Of a stretch of 64,000 nt of DNA, positions 1 through 10,203 are shown one piece after another. The first letter of the stretch is position 1. Each line of letters begins with the position of its first letter. The notes below the pieces were generated by a model, which saw only the letters and a program-made list of their open reading frames with translations, did not search any database and was not told the DNA's origin. Source of the stretch: Candolleomyces eurysporus (lineage: Eukaryota; Basidiomycota; Agaricomycetes; Agaricales; Psathyrellaceae). A program made the position numbers and the translations under genes. Location of the stretch: assembly GCA_027579435.1 (NCBI GenBank), contig JANBPK010000716.1, positions 62,001-126,000 on the forward strand, in the 5' to 3' direction.

Positions 1-2009
1 TCTCGTGCGTGTACCNGTCTGGACTAGTCGAAGACAACCCCTCAAAAGGTGTGCTGACGCCCCTACGTCTGTGGTGCTTACATTGCTTGCAATGCAGAAA
101 ATCAATTATGCACCCCTACGATAGATCCCAGGCTGCCGATTGTTCAGTGTCACCGGCCCGTAGCAGTCGGCGGTTGGCAAGTGGGCTTTGAATGATAGGT
201 CCGTCCGAGATGCAAGGACTGTTTGTAGACAATGTCGGAAACTTGGAAAGATGCCAAATAGCAGCTCCAGAGTGAAGGGCTTGGATTAGGCTCTGGGGGC
301 GCTTACGACATGGAAGCGGAGAGAAAGATCAACAAGCGAGTTGTTGACTAAGAAACGGCTGTGTGTGACCTCTGTTTGTTGTTGTCTCAATCAATATGCA
401 TGCAGGAGTTGCCTGCATAACCNTCTGCCATGCCAATATTTNAATGATATTCAGCGATTGACGATGCTCATAATCTGTTCCTGACCTTCCTAACAGACCT
501 GACAGCACAATGGCAAGACTGACTNCGATGTTGACTGATGCTCCCAAAGTAGGCCTGGCTACATTACATCAAGGCGCTGAGAGCTATACTATATGCGGCA
601 TTTGTGTTTGGTGCACGGAATGGCAGCTACGGTGCCACCGCAAGTAGGGCGATAAAGTCGAAATCGCACTTCACGGCCGATGGCGGCGACTACNGCTCAT
701 ACTTGGTGGCTGAGATAGAGTATGGTTCACGCAGCCTTNATCCAAAGTCAGCTATGGCTGGGGTGTTCCAGGGCAGCACGGCGAGCAAATTCGTATCGTG
801 CATTGTTCAAACCTATCCCGAGCTGAAGCTTTCCGATCTGGNGGTTATGAGGCCCCTTGAAGTCAATGAAGCCTAATATGTGACCTCAACGTTAACAAGA
901 TGGAACCAGGATCTTAAGGTTTCAATGTACACCGTGACGGCAGTGGCCTGGTGGCTTTCGGGGCAGTGAAGCAATGCCAGATGGCTGTCAGGCTTCGAGT
1001 CGCCGAGCGGTATCCCATGGCCGTACATGGACCTTGGGCGATGAGAAAGGTAGTCTCAAAGTCGAGACTCGAGACCCACCACTTGTCAAAATTATGCCGA
1101 GGTAGCTCGATGACGGAAAGACCCACATCGATATAAAAGGTAGTCCCAGTGTCGTACGTGAGATGAAGCACTCGACCTGAGCTGTACCTGTGTAGCCTGT
1201 CAATCACCGCCTTCTCAACTGTCCAGCAATATTAACCCTCACTGCCGGCGATACGGGCCTCTTGATCTTCACTTGACCGTTCCAACGGGCACTAGGCTAA
1301 AGCCTAAGTTGGGCCATGAAAAGAGCGGAACACACCCTTGAGACCAATTCTATGTCCTGACCTGTCGGATGTTCCTGCCAATAAGAAGTCAAGGGTGTCA
1401 ACATCGGTGGACGTGATCTGAGGTTTCATAACAAAGGTACCGATGTATAACCTCTCCCGCATAAGCTTTCCGGCAAAAGCTACCGTGGTCTATGGCTATG
1501 CCGGATAAGCACTGGAATGGGTATAGTCCCTTGGAATGAGTAAGAAAATGGAGGCTTGAGAAGATTCCAAGAAGCTTCACCTTGACATGGGCGCTCTGAG
1601 TGACATGCTGCGCCAAAAATGGGCGCAGGCTGAGTGTCTAGTTGGCAACAGCGAAGAAGAACTTCGAAATCCTGCTATCTTAACTGAGCGTCGATATTCG
1701 TGGGTCGATAATGCCTAGGACTCGGACAGTAACTCGGGCTTTTGACAGGCCTGGTCACTCCAACGTGATCAAATGGCTGCTGCTTTTTGCTTTGGGACCA
1801 GATCGTTTTGGTGGAGCAAATATACGTTAATCAAGGTCAGGAAAGCCGGATTCTTGCTTCATGTTAGAGAAAGAGAAGAAAAGAGAGCGCTCGAATTAGA
1901 CGCCACGTCGAGATCATGTGACACCTCGAACGCAGGGGCCTTGCGTCGGAGGCCTCAACTTGTCGTCATCTTAGGCCAGCATCTCCCTAGCACAAGAGCT
2001 CGACTGAAC
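1..2009. other. Leader region without a supportable gene
   Basis: Short open frames occur on both strands, but none has a recognisable domain, a good start context or a believable splice pattern. The best are a plus-strand frame ending at 876 (about 100 codons, no ATG near its beginning) and a minus-strand frame at 914-1207 (97 codons). Neither resembles a family I know. The last part of the region must hold the promoter and 5' UTR of the Dsc2-like gene starting at 2010. Several Ns lower the reliability of any short frame. Confidence 0.5.
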
Positions 2010-3391
2010 ATGTCGTTTGAGAATGCATCTGTTACAAAAGGTACGAACTCACCCCTCATCATACGAACTTGCAACCTGATGCAGAAATTCTGCTTGCTAG
2101 GCCTCATAATGGGCGGGGCCCTATCTTCCATCTTCGCAGCGATGTTCGACGTGAAGCACTACTTTCATTTACAGGTGAATGGCTAGATAATTTTCCAATG
2201 AATGGCTCTGTTATTGACCGAAAGCATCATATCGTCGGGGTAGTTCGTTCCTCATATTTCGCGCCACCACCAGGTACTTTGAACGCTTTACCTTCCGTGC
2301 GAGCAGGCCAAACCTGAAAAGGTTCCTTTACTCAAATAGTACTGGCGTCTTCTTGGCCACAACCTCGCCTTCGTCAACTCGAGCGATCTCTTTCTTGCGA
2401 CCCTCGTCTTATACAATGTCGGAGTGCAGGTTGAGCGGCAGTTTGGAAGTGTTAAATATGCAGTGAGTATCTAGCCTGCTCGAGACTCCATGTTCCGATA
2501 TTGAACTCGGAAATTAGTCATTCACAGTCGTTACTTTGCTCCTTGGAACTCTACTAGAGTTCATCGCGCTGATTCTATTCCATCGCGTCGGTCTAAACCA
2601 CATTGCCCTCGGCCCCTCCTTGATCGTTTTCAGTCTGCTATACCAGTATTCCCGTATAGTGCCACCTGTCTACACATATCGGATCTTCGGAATACCACTC
2701 AGCAACAAGAGCGTAAATTACTTCCTTGGATTCCAAGTGGGTACATGTATCATCATGATAGTTTGCCTCAAACTGATAGTAACGACAGCTTGCTATCAGC
2801 CGCCTCCCAGGCTCCGCCGCAGTTGCGGTCATAGGCACCCTGACTGGCCAACTTTACCGCTCAGATCTCGCAGGTCTCAAATCCTATCGTCTCTCACCAA
2901 GGATCATTAGATTCTCCCGAAAATTTCTCTTGCCTCTCATCGGGTCACTTCGACCTCCAAGAAGGACAAATAGAGCTCTACCAGATGACGGTAGTCGGTC
3001 CACGGCACCATCAGCTTTGCCAGACAACGATGAAGTAATAACGACAGCGAGACCGACAGGCACAGCTTCTGCCACCAGATTCTTCAATGATCCCGATTCC
3101 CCGACTCCAACTACCAATACTTCCAATCCTTCTGTCATGAGAGAATGGGTAGACGAACTCACAGGAAGGGCGGAGCGCGCAACTGCGGGAGTAAGGGCCC
3201 CATCAGAAGACGAGATAACTCAATTAACCAATATCTTTCCTGATCTCGATCGACAAGTCGTCATTGGGGCATTGCAGCGAAGGTGAGAATTGGTTAACCT
3301 CCTCCTTATCCTTCAGAATACTAAAGAAATTGCCACCATCAGCCCAAATATCGAAGCAGCGGTGGAGACATTATTGCTTTCGCAGCGATGA
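2010..3391 (+). CDS. DSC2: Dsc2/UBAC2-like rhomboid-fold ER membrane protein with C-terminal CUE domain
   Basis: Seven exons splice cleanly (2010-2040, 2101-2174, 2244-2273, 2340-2466, 2528-2736, 2789-3282, 3343-3391) to a 337-residue protein. The N-terminal half is a membrane domain with motifs typical of UBAC2 and fungal Dsc2: FDVKHYFHLQ, then a PHISRHHQYWRL segment, VGVQVERQFGS, and a run of hydrophobic helices ending in NYFLGFQLA. This is the rhomboid pseudoprotease fold, with no catalytic Ser/His pair seen. A polar linker follows, then a CUE-type ubiquitin-binding domain at the C terminus (ITQLTNIFPDLDRQVVIGAL to the end). Dsc2 is a subunit of the Golgi/ER Dsc E3 ligase used in SREBP cleavage and membrane-protein quality control; UBAC2 acts in ERAD. 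Which role applies is inferred. It is convergent with eIF3d (74 bp gap). Confidence 0.85.
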
Positions 3392-3465
3392 TCATTTCGA
3401 AACACAGATGTATTTGCTCAATCCAGCCATGTCAACGATTTTACAAAACGAACGTGTTGCTTGAT

Positions 3466-5492
3466 TTACTCCTGCTCGTCTTCTTCCTCTTCTTCTGATC
3501 CCTCTTCTGGGGCAGCGAAGGTGTCAGCGGGGACAGCATAGAGACGAATCACAGGCTACCAAATATCACTATTGATGCTTCCACAGAGCGGGGAGAAGGA
3601 GCATACCTTGTTNGGGGTCCTTGACAAGTACGTACTTGCCTTCAGGCATCTTCATACACAAATCGGTGACGGTACGAACAATTCCCCATCCGTTCGCGAG
3701 AGAGACATTGAGCTGTGCGGCGAAGTCGGTCGGTCGGATTGAAGTCGTGCTAAGAATGACGTGACGAGCACTGTCGCGAGGGTTTGCTCGAGAGATGTAA
3801 CTTGAAAACGGACATGATGAGCCGAAAAGATGAGACAGTATCATGAAGAATAGAAACATACCCGATCTTCATCAGATCAGCGCCAGCGAGAACGCTTTGA
3901 ACGGTCCACTTGGCAAGTTTGCAGCTGTTGTTCTTCATCTCGGTAGCCACAACGGCACCCCTCTGAGAATCAAGTTTGGTCCTCCAATCAGGAGCACCAC
4001 CCGCACCCTGTGCCCGTGGGTCGAACTCGTTCAGAGCACGGATGGTTGCGAGACCCTGCCCTTCGCGAGGATTGCCAGCACCGGGAATGTACGCATCAAC
4101 TTCCGTGCGGACGCAAATCTTGAGATCTTCGTCCTCCGTGATTCCCAAATCAAATAGCCTGTAACGGTAACCACACGATGCGAGAGGTTCCGTCTCATCA
4201 GGGCCATGGAAGGGGTTGGGATTGGCAAAGTCAACCNGGGGGCGGTGGCGGTGCCTCAATAACAGTCTGGAAACCAAAATTCTGATTGATATAGGTCGCC
4301 TCGAGAGAAAGAGAGGTCGCAGTGTTAATGGCCGCAACCTCGGGAACGGAAGCCTTCTCAGAAGGGTTATTTGGATTGGGAGGCGTAGGATCTTGAGGGG
4401 GATCTGCCGCATTTTCGTTAACAGTGACGGTGTCGAATGGCCCGCCATCTCGTTTGTCAAAGAACAAATTGTTGCCTTCGCGAACGATGACAATATCCCA
4501 AGGATAAACCGATCGGGGTGCACACATCAAGACCGACAAGATGATATCGGTAGTGTATACGGTTGCAACATTTTTGCTTGCAAGCTGGGCGAGCGAACAT
4601 GAGATTTGAAAATATTTTTGATTATCTTTTTCAATACGTACCTGCTGGATGACAGGGTCATCAGAAGTAGTCGGGTTGTACTTGATACGGTCAACCAATT
4701 GCAGTGCCCTCTCCGATTTCGTGGTGACACGGTCGTAGGTTTTGTCATACGCGAAGATACGACCGTAAGTCTCGCTGTAATATTCAATTAAGTTTTGATC
4801 AGGTACCAGACGGCGATACGTACAGTTCATCGGGTTCGTCAACCTCCAGACGGAGCTTGGAGAGTCGGTGGAACTCGATTTCTTCCAAAACCTGCCAAGA
4901 TGGGGAGATGACCACCGATGACTCCCGAGCACGATTATTCTGGTTCTTTCACTGAGTAATGTTTTGGTGTAATCAATTTGAAAGATCAAACCTTTTCCCA
5001 ATCTCTCCAGCCGCGTCGGCCGCTTGCCATGTTCCTCTGGGCCATGCCTCCTCGCCCAGTTGCACCGCCCCTTCCTCCTCGGGCCGTCCCTCGAGCAGCG
5101 TATGGAGCGCCACGAGCACCTCCACGACCCCGACTGAATCCACTTCCACGACGAGGAGCGGCAGCCTTGTTGTCCACGAGCGAGAACGAAGATTCATCTT
5201 CAACATGGAAATATGCGAATGCGCTCGCAGTGCCACTTCCAAATGCCTGAGCCCCGTCCCTCCTGCGGCCAGCAGGCCCGGTTCTGCTTTGGGTCGACTG
5301 CAACCCAGCATTTTGGCGACTATCAGCAGAAAGATCGTTCCAATCCGCAACTCTGCCTAGTTTATCTGACTTCGCAAAGGGAGCATAAGGGATGTCCTTG
5401 AACTTGAATTCTTCAGGGAAGTTTGTCAACGTCGAGGGCCCCCAGCCTCCATCTGGGCTGTCGTAGATTGGTGGTAGCGAAAACGAGGACAT
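3466..5492 (-). CDS. EIF3D: Translation initiation factor eIF3 subunit D
   Basis: The start at 5492 gives the conserved eIF3d opening (MSSFSLPPIYDSPDGGWGPS), followed by an Arg/Gly-rich stretch, the YRRLVPDQNLIEYYSETYGR segment and the long cap-binding fold including GYRYRLFDLGI and ANGWGIVRTV. The protein ends in a Glu/Asp tail typical of the family and is close to the usual 550-580 residues. eIF3d binds mRNA caps and contacts the 40S subunit within eIF3. Two Ns (3613 and 4237) each add one base: dropping them restores the frame through PPPP-VDFANPNPF and VKDPNKPVIRLYAV. I therefore read the gene as intact and the breaks as assembly artefacts. Several short introns. It is head-to-head with the Ist3 gene across about 104 bp. 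Confidence 0.95.
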
Positions 5493-5596
5493 CTTTGAAT
5501 AAGATGGACGATAACTGCAAACACTGATTACAGAAATTTTTGGGTTTCAATCATTGTACCTAATCGTGAGAAAGTTATACCGCTTTGCCTCTAGCC
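5493..5596. promoter_or_regulatory. Short divergent promoter between eIF3d and Ist3
   Basis: Only about 104 bp separate the start codons of the minus-strand eIF3d gene and the plus-strand Ist3 gene, so both promoters and 5' UTRs must share this interval. I see no clear TATA box. Both genes serve mRNA metabolism, so co-expression is plausible but inferred. Confidence 0.5.
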
Positions 5597-6660
5597 ATGA
5601 AGTACGTCCGCTCTCCTCCCAGAAACCAAGTGCAATCTGGCTAATTATCGACAGCGTAGTCAAGGAAATCAACTCTATAAACACAAAGGAACTCGAGCTA
5701 GGACTCACAGCCTCGTGGCACGATGATTATAAAGATTCTGCTCGCATTTTCGTTGGTGGCCTGCACAACGACTTGACAGAGGGAGACGTCATTACCATAT
5801 TTTCGCAGTGAGTGCTTATGCCTGTGGTTTTTCGGCGTCTAGTCAAGCTCAAAATGCCCATTGTTTAGGTATGGGGAGATTATGGACATTCATATGCCCC
5901 GTGACAAGGAGACAGGCGGTCCAAAGGGCTTCGCATTTCTTCTGTATGAGGATCAACGTTCTACCGTCCTTGCTGTTGACAATCTCAACGGCGCAAAGGT
6001 CCTCGACAGAACCTTGAGAGTGGATCATGTCAAGCAGTACCGGCAACCCAAAGTTAAAAACGAAGACGGCGAATTGGTTGACCCAGAGGAAGAGAGTATG
6101 AACGCGAAACCGGAAATGATTCAAGGTACCACTTCTTGCCCACATTGAGACTTCCAACGTTCCTGACCCGACTTTCAGACGATGGAGCAGAGTCTGACAC
6201 TTCAGATTCATCTGCAATATCAATCGACCCAGAAGATCCCATGAGAGACTATTTGATCGCAAAACGCAAGGAGGAGAAGGCCAAGAAGAAGGGCAAGGGA
6301 AAGAAGAAATCCAAAGGCAAACATTCAAATGAAACTCCTGAAGAAAGAGCCGCGAGAAAGGCGAAGAAGCGGGAGAAGAAGGAGAAGAAGGCGAAGAAAG
6401 CTGAAAAGTCTGAAGGTGTGAGAGCGGTGGAGAATCTGCTCAAGGGACTCGGGAAACCTGATATGGGAAGAAAACCGTCTCGCTCAAGGAGTCCGGACGA
6501 GCGCCAGCACCGCTCCCGCCCTGACTCGGATCGGCATCGCCGCCACGCCTCCCGCTCTCCTGAACCTTACGACCACTCCAGGAAGCGCTCACGATACTCC
6601 GACGACGAGGAGTCCCATCGGAGACCCGCTCGTTCTGGACGAGGGAGAGACTACGATTGA
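5597..6660 (+). CDS. IST3: Ist3/RBMX2-type RRM splicing factor (RES complex)
   Basis: Four exons (5597-5601, 5655-5807, 5869-6125, 6179-6660) give a 298-residue protein beginning MNVVKEINSINTKELELG. The first exon is only 5 nt (ATG plus two bases). One RRM follows, with RNP2 (RIFVGGL) and RNP1 (KGFAFLLY), and the post-RRM segment RVDHVKQYRQPK typical of Ist3/Snu17 and RBMX2. In yeast this protein, with Bud13 and Pml1, forms the RES complex in the activated spliceosome. Yeast Ist3 is about 148 residues; here the RRM is followed by a long Lys/Glu-rich coiled stretch and an Arg/Ser-rich tail, as in RBMX2 of animals and S. pombe Cwf29-like proteins. Nuclear location is inferred from family and composition. 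Confidence 0.93.
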
Positions 6661-8006
6661 TTGGTCCTGTCAACCTTGACTTCGTAAAGATGCGTTTCAC
6701 AATTAGGGCCCCTCCATCTCCACGAAGCCTCGAGTCTTCACTTGCCTTCACTTGGATCACTGGGACCCAGGTGCTACCCCCTGCTTCGAATTAAGCCTGT
6801 TTTACCAACTAATAATGTCATTGATGATCCGTAGGCCCCACCTATTCAGAATGAGCGTTTCAGGGGTGTGGATTTGAACCTTCTAATAATAATAATCGTA
6901 CATCCTGTATAGCCTGACGCTCGACGAGCTTTCCCGAGCAAAGTTCAAACCGCACTATCCACATGCAGATCTGGAGAGATAAGCTCCAATTCCCGTTCGG
7001 TCGGTAAAATGTATTTGTGAACACTCTCATCTAGTACCGCCCCACGGGTATGAGACGAGTACGAGATGGAACTGAGGGGCTCGGGGAGCGCTGGCTTCAT
7101 TGATCATGAGATGTTTCTGGCCGCAACTAGATTGAAAAGCACCGCGATGCTGAGAACAAGAGGAATGAATTTGCTGCGCTGCTTCGCTTGTATCTGAAGG
7201 CAATGAATGCATCAACTTCGGGAGATGCACGAGACGGACAAAAGGCCAGTGTTGTCTAAATTTGAGAAATTCGCGATGATTGACGTCCATGTTGTGTAAT
7301 CGAGAAACCACGGTATACAGTTATCACTGATCTTTGTCCGGGGTCCCCTCCAGATGTTCTACAAGAAGCAGTGTAGATCTAATTAATTTTTGCCAGGATT
7401 TACAAGAAATTGGCGCTGTCCTGAGGGATTTGATAGTCGCAGATATCTGTTGGATTTCCGATGGAGATGCGGATGGGCAAGCAACGGCAGAGCCTTAAGC
7501 TTGAGTGACAATAGACTGATCGCCCAGAGGAGTCGGAGGTTTCGAGAGATGTCCCCGAGAACAGTGCCTATTAATAGCGCCTCAGGTAGACGCTGCGAGC
7601 AAGCATTTCGCTGAAACAGAATCTAGTGTCGACCAAGTAGCTTCCTGTTCTTTCTAGTCCAGGTGGAAAACGGACTGTGTCACTTCACTGTGCCACATCA
7701 AAGATATATGTGTGATCGCCTGGTGGCNGTTCGAGGACAAGCGGCAGCGGCTTCATGAGTATGATTTCTGACTCAACCATGGTCACCGACTCTTGTCTAC
7801 TGCAGCTACCGTCTCGAGCTCAGGCTCGTAGAAAACCAGTATAATATCGTTGAGTTAGGTAATGCCACCGTTCCTTGTCCTCTGTTGGCATGGATGCAGG
7901 AGCTCATTGTTTCGACAGTGGACGCGCCCTGCTATAAATTCGATCGCCAGGCTTCACAGGGCACCTCCGCGTTTTCTTCCAGCTTCGACTACATCGAATC
8001 GACACC
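6661..8006. other. Gene-poor interval (about 1.3 kb)
   Basis: No frame here has a recognisable domain or spliceable structure. The left part should hold the Ist3 3' UTR, and the right end the promoter of the orphan gene at 8007, with a TATA box at 7933-7939. A TAA repeat (about 6883-6897) is the only simple repeat noticed. An unannotated non-coding RNA cannot be excluded. Confidence 0.5.
7933..7939 (+). promoter_or_regulatory. TATA box upstream of the orphan gene at 8007
   Basis: The string TATAAAT lies 74 bp before the ATG at 8007, at a suitable distance for a core promoter with a 5' UTR of about 40 nt. Assigned by motif and position only. Confidence 0.45.
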
Positions 8007-9146
8007 ATGCNACCGACGACACGTTCAACAAACANGCTCAAGACTGCGACTAANACTGACTTGGGGGCTGAGGATGTTAACCCNGATAGTCCTTCAACGA
8101 CCCCTCGCAAAGTGCCTCATTGCACCAAATGCAAAAGACCAAGGGCGGGGCACCCCCGTAGTGGTTGCCCTTACNTTGACGCTCCTGGAAGTGCAGCCTC
8201 TTCGCCGAACAATTCTCCTCATCGCCAAGCTACTGGACCNGTACCGACCACGCCGGGTCGCCGAAAGCTGAACCTGACAGAAGCTATGGGATCTTTGCAT
8301 ATTCGTGAAGGATCGCCNCGCGAAACGGAGGAAGAGCTCAAAGCCACACTTCGCGGCAGAAGGAGATCNCAGGCTCCAACAATCCANGCTTCCNANAGCC
8401 TTCGTTCTCTCTCGACCACTTCGAACGAAATAGTGGGGATACTTCTCAAGCCTGGTGTTTTGGACGATGATACCGAGCCGGAGGACAATATCGCCCCTAA
8501 ATTCAAGNTGCTTAGCAAGGGAAACACCCGCATCATTCAATGGCAAGAAACTGTGCAAGTGCCGGCGAACCCCAACGCGAACCTCGCGCTAACTAGGCCC
8601 AAGTCCTCGCCACAGTCTCACATGCCAGGAACTTTGTATACGCCCAATCCCAGCTTCTTCGAATCTCAGACTTCCATAGTCAAGCAGGAAGCCGGGCCTG
8701 AAATCATTTTCACATCCCCAACCCCATCCTACACTTCAGAATCTCCACCTCCGTCCAAAACCAAACCTCTTGCTCGGACAATGAGTGCCGAACAGCGTGA
8801 ATTCTTCCTNTCTCAGATTGGAAGCGCATCTAAAGCCATGATTCACGTACTCCCGAAGGCCCACGTNCTGGACATTGCGGAAGAGGCTCGCGACATGGGC
8901 CTGCTCGCTGATATCGTCATGAACGACGANGAGGAAGATAGCCAAGCCCTTCTCGTTGTTGGAAAGACAGATGCTGAGGTCGACAAACTCCTCGCCCGTG
9001 TTCAACTAGCTGGACAGGATAAATTACAAGAACAATCAGGAAAGAAGTCAGCTCCGTCCTCGACTTCCGGATCCACTTTCAAGGCTGTGGCGGGAGGTGC
9101 TGTCGTTGGTGCAGTTAGCACCTGGGCTGGATTAGCCTTTTCTTGA
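8007..9146 (+). CDS. Intronless hypothetical protein with short Cys motif and Gly/Ala C-terminal segment
   Basis: One uninterrupted frame of 379 codons, unusual among its intron-rich neighbours. Near residues 38-55 lies a Cys cluster (HCTKCKRPRAGHPRSGCPY) with C-x2-C and a further Cys, which could bind zinc. The middle is rich in Ser, Thr and Pro (probably disordered). Around residues 255-330 is a more ordered stretch beginning EQREFFLSQ and running through ALLVVGKTDAEVDKLL. The C terminus is a Gly/Ala/Val-rich hydrophobic segment (AVAGGAVVGAVSTWAGLAF) that could be a membrane anchor. I do not recognise the family; proteins with the KCKRPRAGHPRSGCPY-type motif are, as I recall, found in other basidiomycetes. 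About fifteen Ns inside the frame behave as ordinary unknown bases: the frame stays open across all of them. Confidence 0.75.
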   Translation: MXPTTRSTNXLKTATXTDLGAEDVNXDSPSTTPRKVPHCTKCKRPRAGHPRSGCPYXDAPGSAASSPNNSPHRQATGXVPTTPGRRKLNLTEAMGSLHIREGSXRETEEELKATLRGRRRXQAPTIXASXSLRSLSTTSNEIVGILLKPGVLDDDTEPEDNIAPKFKXLSKGNTRIIQWQETVQVPANPNANLALTRPKSSPQSHMPGTLYTPNPSFFESQTSIVKQEAGPEIIFTSPTPSYTSESPPPSKTKPLARTMSAEQREFFXSQIGSASKAMIHVLPKAHXLDIAEEARDMGLLADIVMNDXEEDSQALLVVGKTDAEVDKLLARVQLAGQDKLQEQSGKKSAPSSTSGSTFKAVAGGAVVGAVSTWAGLAFS

Positions 9147-10203
9147 GAACTCGCGGGCCGCTCAATTATTCTTGTGAGTCGTCTGTCAGATTTAGATTCG
9201 AGAGGACCCAGAGGACTCATGCCGCATTTATTGTTCTCGTTTCAGGATTTTATTTTGCCACACGTTCTACCGGATTTTCACCACTCCGTTTCGCTTAATT
9301 GATTAATTGAAGCACTTGTCTCCCTGATAGCCTTGGGTAANGCGACCCCATCGATAGCGAAGGGGTGTCAGGTGCCAATCTGCAAATACCGATCGCGTGC
9401 CCTTTGCCTCGGTTCCGAGGTTAACAGNGNNNNNCANNCNCNTCCCCCCTCAAAGTCGANTNCATTCCTCNTGTCAGGCGTTCCCGTCGTTGCTGCCACC
9501 AATTTCATTTCTTGGGATCATCTTCCGACCTCACCTCTATACATCGACCAGCTCGCTCTCGTCCGGTGATACGACTGTTCCATCACTCCAATGCGGTTTT
9601 ACGGCTCCACGTCCATCGGCCCCGTCCAGTGGCGGCTGAAAATCCGCCTTCCATCCTCCTCACTTCCTTTACTATTACGTCCACGTTGTCGATTCTAGTG
9701 CATGTCGCCACTTTGTCTCAATTTCAGAAGCTTTNTAGTCTGACGTATCCACGTTTTCTTGGAAAATCCAACTCTGGCCTCCGACCTTTGAGGACTTTGC
9801 CATCGGCTCNGCTACTTTACTCTCACAAGTCTGTATACTCGTTCTTCTGGACTCTATCGGACGGTTTAAGTGTCTCACTGTTTCTTCTTGGATGGGATTA
9901 CATGTATCTGTAGTTGCAATGTTCTTGTAACCAGTAGGGGTTAACAATGTACCATTTGTGTATAACGTTNTTCCTTTATCCTTTGTCTAAGGGCCGGAAT
10001 TAGCGCCACGATATCAAGTCTGCGCGAAACGCGGATTCAGCTGCCCCTGTTCACGACGCGATCGTCACAAATCATGTGCCGTGTGTAACGCGATCGCGTC
10101 ACCCACGGCTGAATCTCATCCAAAGCCAATGTTCATCTTGTTCTCCACATCGTAACGCTTTCCNANTAGGAATCACAAAGCCTGAAAACAGGAGGATTTG
10201 AGG
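9147..10203. other. Intergenic interval with ambiguous bases and an element-rich promoter
   Basis: No coding frame is supportable. It contains the 3' UTR of the orphan gene, a low-quality stretch with many Ns at about 9427-9443, and at its right end the likely GCP5-like promoter with an E2F/SBF-like site and a 12-bp palindrome (listed separately). Confidence 0.5.
10022..10099. promoter_or_regulatory. Candidate cell-cycle (E2F/SBF-like) promoter block of the GCP5-like gene
   Basis: The sequence GCGCGAAA at 10022-10029 is the complement of TTTCGCGC, the E2F consensus, and contains the yeast SCB core CRCGAAA. Downstream, ACGCGATCGCGT at 10088-10099 is a perfect 12-bp palindrome, and a related GACGCGATCGTC lies at about 10055-10066. 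The block lies 100-180 bp before the ATG at 10204 of a gene for spindle-pole microtubule nucleation, where G1/S control would make sense. The motifs are seen; their function is inferred. Confidence 0.4.

Noticed and set aside
604..876. Open frame of about 90 codons on the plus strand
   Set aside because: No ATG near its beginning, contains Ns, no known domain, no splice partner found.
914..1207. Minus-strand frame of 97 codons
   Set aside because: Unrecognised, low-complexity ends, and overlapped by open frames in other phases; insufficient support.
6862..6885. tRNA B-box-like string GGATTTGAACC, possible minus-strand tRNA
   Set aside because: The flanking bases do not form a 5-bp T stem and no acceptor stem, D arm or A box is found at the right distance.
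9427..9443. Cluster of Ns that might hide an element
   Set aside because: Only missing sequence is visible; nothing can be claimed.
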